From Ptiloglossa arizonensis (lineage: Eukaryota; Arthropoda; Insecta; Hymenoptera; Colletidae), in NCBI RefSeq assembly GCF_051014685.1, contig NW_027478787.1, positions 310,001 through 374,000 of the forward strand: a stretch of 64,000 bases of DNA, read 5' to 3'. A program made the translations under genes and the position numbers. The notes under the pieces were generated by a model. It had not been told where the DNA came from. It searched no databases and saw nothing but the letters and a program-made list of their open reading frames with translations. The first letter of the stretch is position 1, and each line of letters opens with the position of its first letter. Positions 61,071 through 64,000 of the stretch are shown one piece after another.

Positions 61071-64000
61071 TTTCTCCGTTTCTTTCTACGTTTCTCCGTT
61101 TCCTTGTTCATTTCGCCGTTTATATCTTCGTTTCTCCATTTATTTCTCCGTTTCTTTCTTCGCTTCTCCGTTTCTTTGATCGTTTCTCCATTTCTTTCTT
61201 CGTTTCTCCATTTATTTCTCCGTTTCTCCGTTTCTTTGTTCGCTTCTCCGATTCTCTCTTCCTTTCTCCGTTTCTTTGTTCGCTTCTACGTTTTTTCCTT
61301 CGTTTCTATGTTTCTTTCTTCCTTTCTCCGTTTCTTTCTTCGTTTCTGCGTTTCTTTCTTCGTTTCTCCGTTTCTTTCTTCGTTTCTCCATTTCTTTGTT
61401 CGTTTCTCCGTTTCTTTCTTCGTTTCTCCGTTTCTTCCTTCGTTTCTCCGTTTCTTTCCTCGTTTCTCCGTTTATTTCTTCGTTTCTCCGTTTATTTCTT
61501 CGTTTCTCCATTTATTTCTCCGTTCCTCCGTTTCTTTGTACGTTTCTCCGTTTCTTTGTTCGTTTCTCCGTTTCTTTGTTCGCATCTCCGTTTCTTTCTA
61601 CGTTTCTCCGTTTCTTTCTTCGTTTCTCCAGTTCTTTGTTCGTTTCTCCGTTTCTTTCTTCGTTTCTCCGTTTACTTCTTCGTTTCTCCATTTATTTCTC
61701 CGTTTCTTTCTTCGTTTCTGCGTTTCTTTGTTCGTTTCTCCGTTTCTTTCTTCGTTTCTCTGTTTCTTTCTTCGTTTCTCCGTTTCTTTCTTCGTTTCTC
61801 CGTTTCTTTCTTCGTTTGTTTCTTCGTTTCTTTCTTCGTTTCTCCGTTTCTTTCTCCGTTTCTGCGTTTCTTTGTTCGTTTCTCCATTTATTTCTCCGTC
61901 TCTTTCTTCGTTTCTCCGTTTCTTTGTTCGTTTCTCCGTTTCTTTCTTCGTTTCTCTGTTTCTTTCTTCGTTTCTCCGTTTCTTTCTTCGTTTCTCCGTT
62001 TCTTTCTTCGTTTGTTTCTTCGTTTCTTTCTTCGTTTCTCCGTTTCTTTCTTCGTTTCTCCGTTTCTTTCTTCGTTTCTCCGTTTCTTTCTTCGTTTGTT
62101 TCTTCGTTTCTTTCTTCGTTTCTCCGTTTATTTCTTCGCTTCTCCGTTTCTTTCTTCGTTTCTCCGTTTCTTTCTTCGTTTCTCCGTTTCTTTGTTCGTT
62201 TCTCCGTTTCTTTCTTCGTTTCTCCGTTTCTTTCTTCGTTTCTCCGTTTCTTTCTCCGTTTCTTTCTTCGTTTCTCCGTTTCTTTCTCCGTTTCTTTCTT
62301 CGTTTCTCCGTTTCTTTCTTCGTTTCTCCGTTTCTTTGTCCGTTTCTCCGTTTCTTTCTTCGTTTCTTCGTTTCTTTCTTCGTTTCTTCATTTCTTTCTT
62401 CGTTTCTCCGTTTCTTTCTTCATTTCTCCGTTTCTTTCTTCGTTTCTCCGTTTCTTTGTTCATTTTTCCGTTTCTTTCTTCGTTTCTCCGTTTCTTTCTT
62501 CGTTTCTCCGTATCTTTCTTCGTTACTCCGGTTCATTCTTCGTTTCTCCGTTTCTTTCTTCGTGTCTCCGATTCTTTCTTCGTTTCTCCGTTTCTTCCTT
62601 CGTTTCTCCGTTTCTTTGTCCGTTTCTCCGTTTCTTTCTTCGTTTCTTCGTTTCTTTCTTCGTTTCTTCATTTCTTTCTTCGTTTCTCCGTTTCTTTCTT
62701 CATTTCTCCGTTTGCTTGTTCGTTTCTCCGTTTATTTCTTCGTTTCTCCAATTATTTCACCGTTTCTCCGTATCTTTCTTCGTCTCTCCGTTTCTTTGTT
62801 CGTTTCTCCGTTTCTTTCTTCGTTTCTCCGTTTCTTTCTTCGTTTCTCCGTTTCTTTCTTCGTTTCACCGTTTCTTTGTTCGTTTCTCCGATTCTTTCTT
62901 CGTTTCTACGTTTATTTCTTCGTTTCTCCATTTATTTCACCGTTTCTCCGTTTCTTTCTTCGTTTCTCCGATTCTTTTATCTTTTCTTCGTTTCTCCGTT
63001 TCTTTCTTCGTTTCTCCGTTTATATCTTCGTTTCTCCATTTATTTCTCCGTTTCTTTCTTCGATTCTGCGTTTCATTCTTCGCTTCCCCGTTTTTTTCTT
63101 CGTTTGTCCGTTGCTTTGTTCGTTTCTCCGTTTCTTTCTTTGTTTCTCCGTTTATTTCTTCATTTCTCCGTTTATTTCTTCGTTTCTCCGTTTCATTCCT
63201 CGTTTCTGCGTTTCATTGATCGTTTCTCTGTTTCTTTCTTCGTTTCTCCGTTTCTTTCTCCGTTTCTCGGTTTATTTCTTCGTTTATCCGTTTCTTTCTT
63301 CGTTTCTCTGTTTCTTTCTTCGTTTCTCCGTTTCTTTCTTCGTTTCTCCGTTTCCTTGTTCGTTTCTCCGTTTACTTCTTCGTTTCTCCATTTATTTCTC
63401 CGGTTCTTTTTTCGTTTCTCCGTTTCTTTGTTCGTTTCTCCGTTTCTTTGTTCGCTTCCACGTTTCTTTCTTCCTTTCTCCGTTTCTTTCTTCGTTTCTG
63501 CGTTTCTTTCTTCGTTTCTCCGTTTCTTCCTTCGTTTCTCCGTTTCTTTCTTCGTTTCGCCGTTTCTTTCTTCGTTTCTCCGTTTCTTTCTTCATTTCTC
63601 CGTTTATTTCTTCGTTTCTCCGTCTCATTCTACGTTTCTGCGTTTCATTGTTCGTTTCTCTGTTTCTTTCTTCGTTTTTCCGTTTCTTTCTCCGTTTCTC
63701 GGTTTGTTTCTTCGTTTCTGCGTTTCTTTCTTCGTTTCTCTGTTTCTTTCTTCGTTTCTCCGTTTCTTTGTTCGTTTCTCCGTTTCCTTGTTCGTTTCTC
63801 CGTTTATTTCTTCGTTTCTCCATTTATTTCTCCGTTTCTCCGTTTATTTCTTCGTTTCTCCATTTATTTCTCCGATTCTCCGTTTCTTTCTTCGTTTCCC
63901 CGTTTCTTTCTTCGTTTCTCCGTTTCTTTGTCCGTTTCTCCGTTTCTTTCTTTGTTTCTCCGTTTCTTTCTTCATTTCTCCGTTTATTTCTTCGTTTCTC

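Larger units (their letters stand above)
53576..64000 (-). repeat. Satellite array, 20-bp unit, inverted (pyrimidine strand on top)
   Basis: Same 20-bp satellite in reverse complement, running to the window end. Variants mirror those of the other blocks: CCATTTATTTCTCCG (AAATAAATGG), TTTGTTCG (GAACAAA), TTTCATCG (GATGAAA), CGTTTATATCTTCG (GATATAAACG). It has its own higher-order repeats (separate entries). TTTCTTCGTTTGTTTCTTCG modules at 61811, 62007 and 62091 are 196 and 84 bp apart. From 62.1 kb on the units are close to consensus with little visible higher-order order. No gene or RNA is visible; the right end is cut by the window. Confidence 0.96.

Noticed and set aside
1..64000. Centromeric or telomeric satellite identity
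   Set aside because: No CENP-B-like box, TTAGG or TTAGGG repeat or other positional evidence is visible, so location on the chromosome cannot be told.
1..64000. Heat-shock elements (alternating GAA and TTC)
   Set aside because: GAA occurs only as direct repeats on one strand; the required alternating inverted GAA/TTC arrangement is absent.
1..64000. Helically phased A-tract curvature
   Set aside because: A-runs are three bases long and spaced 8, 8 and 4 bp, not 10-11 bp, so no regular bend is expected.

Overview
The window is almost entirely satellite DNA from a eukaryotic genome. I find no protein-coding gene, rRNA or tRNA. About 63.3 of the 64 kb consists of diverged copies of one 20-bp unit, AAACGGAGAAACGAAGAAAG. 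On one strand this unit is 18/20 purine, has 8/20 G+C and carries two CpG sites. It reads as five tetranucleotides (AAAC GGAG AAAC GAAG AAAG), and can also be seen as an 8-mer plus a 12-mer. The only non-satellite DNA is about 655 bp at 38771-39425. It looks like an LTR-retrotransposon LTR or 5' end: TGT start, TATA box, ATTAAA, and a sequence resembling a proline-tRNA primer binding site. Together with the long homogenised array, this points to heterochromatin of an animal, possibly an insect. The taxon is a guess.

Layout: 1-38770 is array with the purine strand on top. 38771-39425 is the LTR-like insertion. 39426-53334 is array in the same orientation. At 53334/53335 the orientation flips, and 53336-64000 carries the pyrimidine strand on top, starting with about 240 bp built on an 8-bp subunit. 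The window starts and ends inside the array.

Above the 20-bp level there are many higher-order repeats made by segmental duplication: about 0.52 kb (0.5-2.6 kb), 0.65 kb (3.9-4.9), 2.28 kb (7-14), 1.0-2.3 kb (18.5-27), 3.2 kb (30.5-36.9), 1.1 kb (41.5-43), 0.57 kb (45.4-46.3), 2.28 and 1.74 kb (47.8-51.3), 0.96-0.99 kb (53.6-55.8), 0.524 kb (58.3-59.7) and 0.27-0.35 kb (60.4-61.1). Nearly all offsets between copies are multiples of 4 but often not of 20. The exceptions I checked match individual 1-2 nt indels visible between the copies. The tetranucleotide, not the 20-mer, therefore looks like the working register of exchange.

Very long open frames run along the pyrimidine strand (up to about 3,900 codons). 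They follow from composition: that strand almost never spells a stop codon, all three frames give the same 20-residue periodic peptide, and the longest frame can only begin at TTG. They are not annotated as genes.
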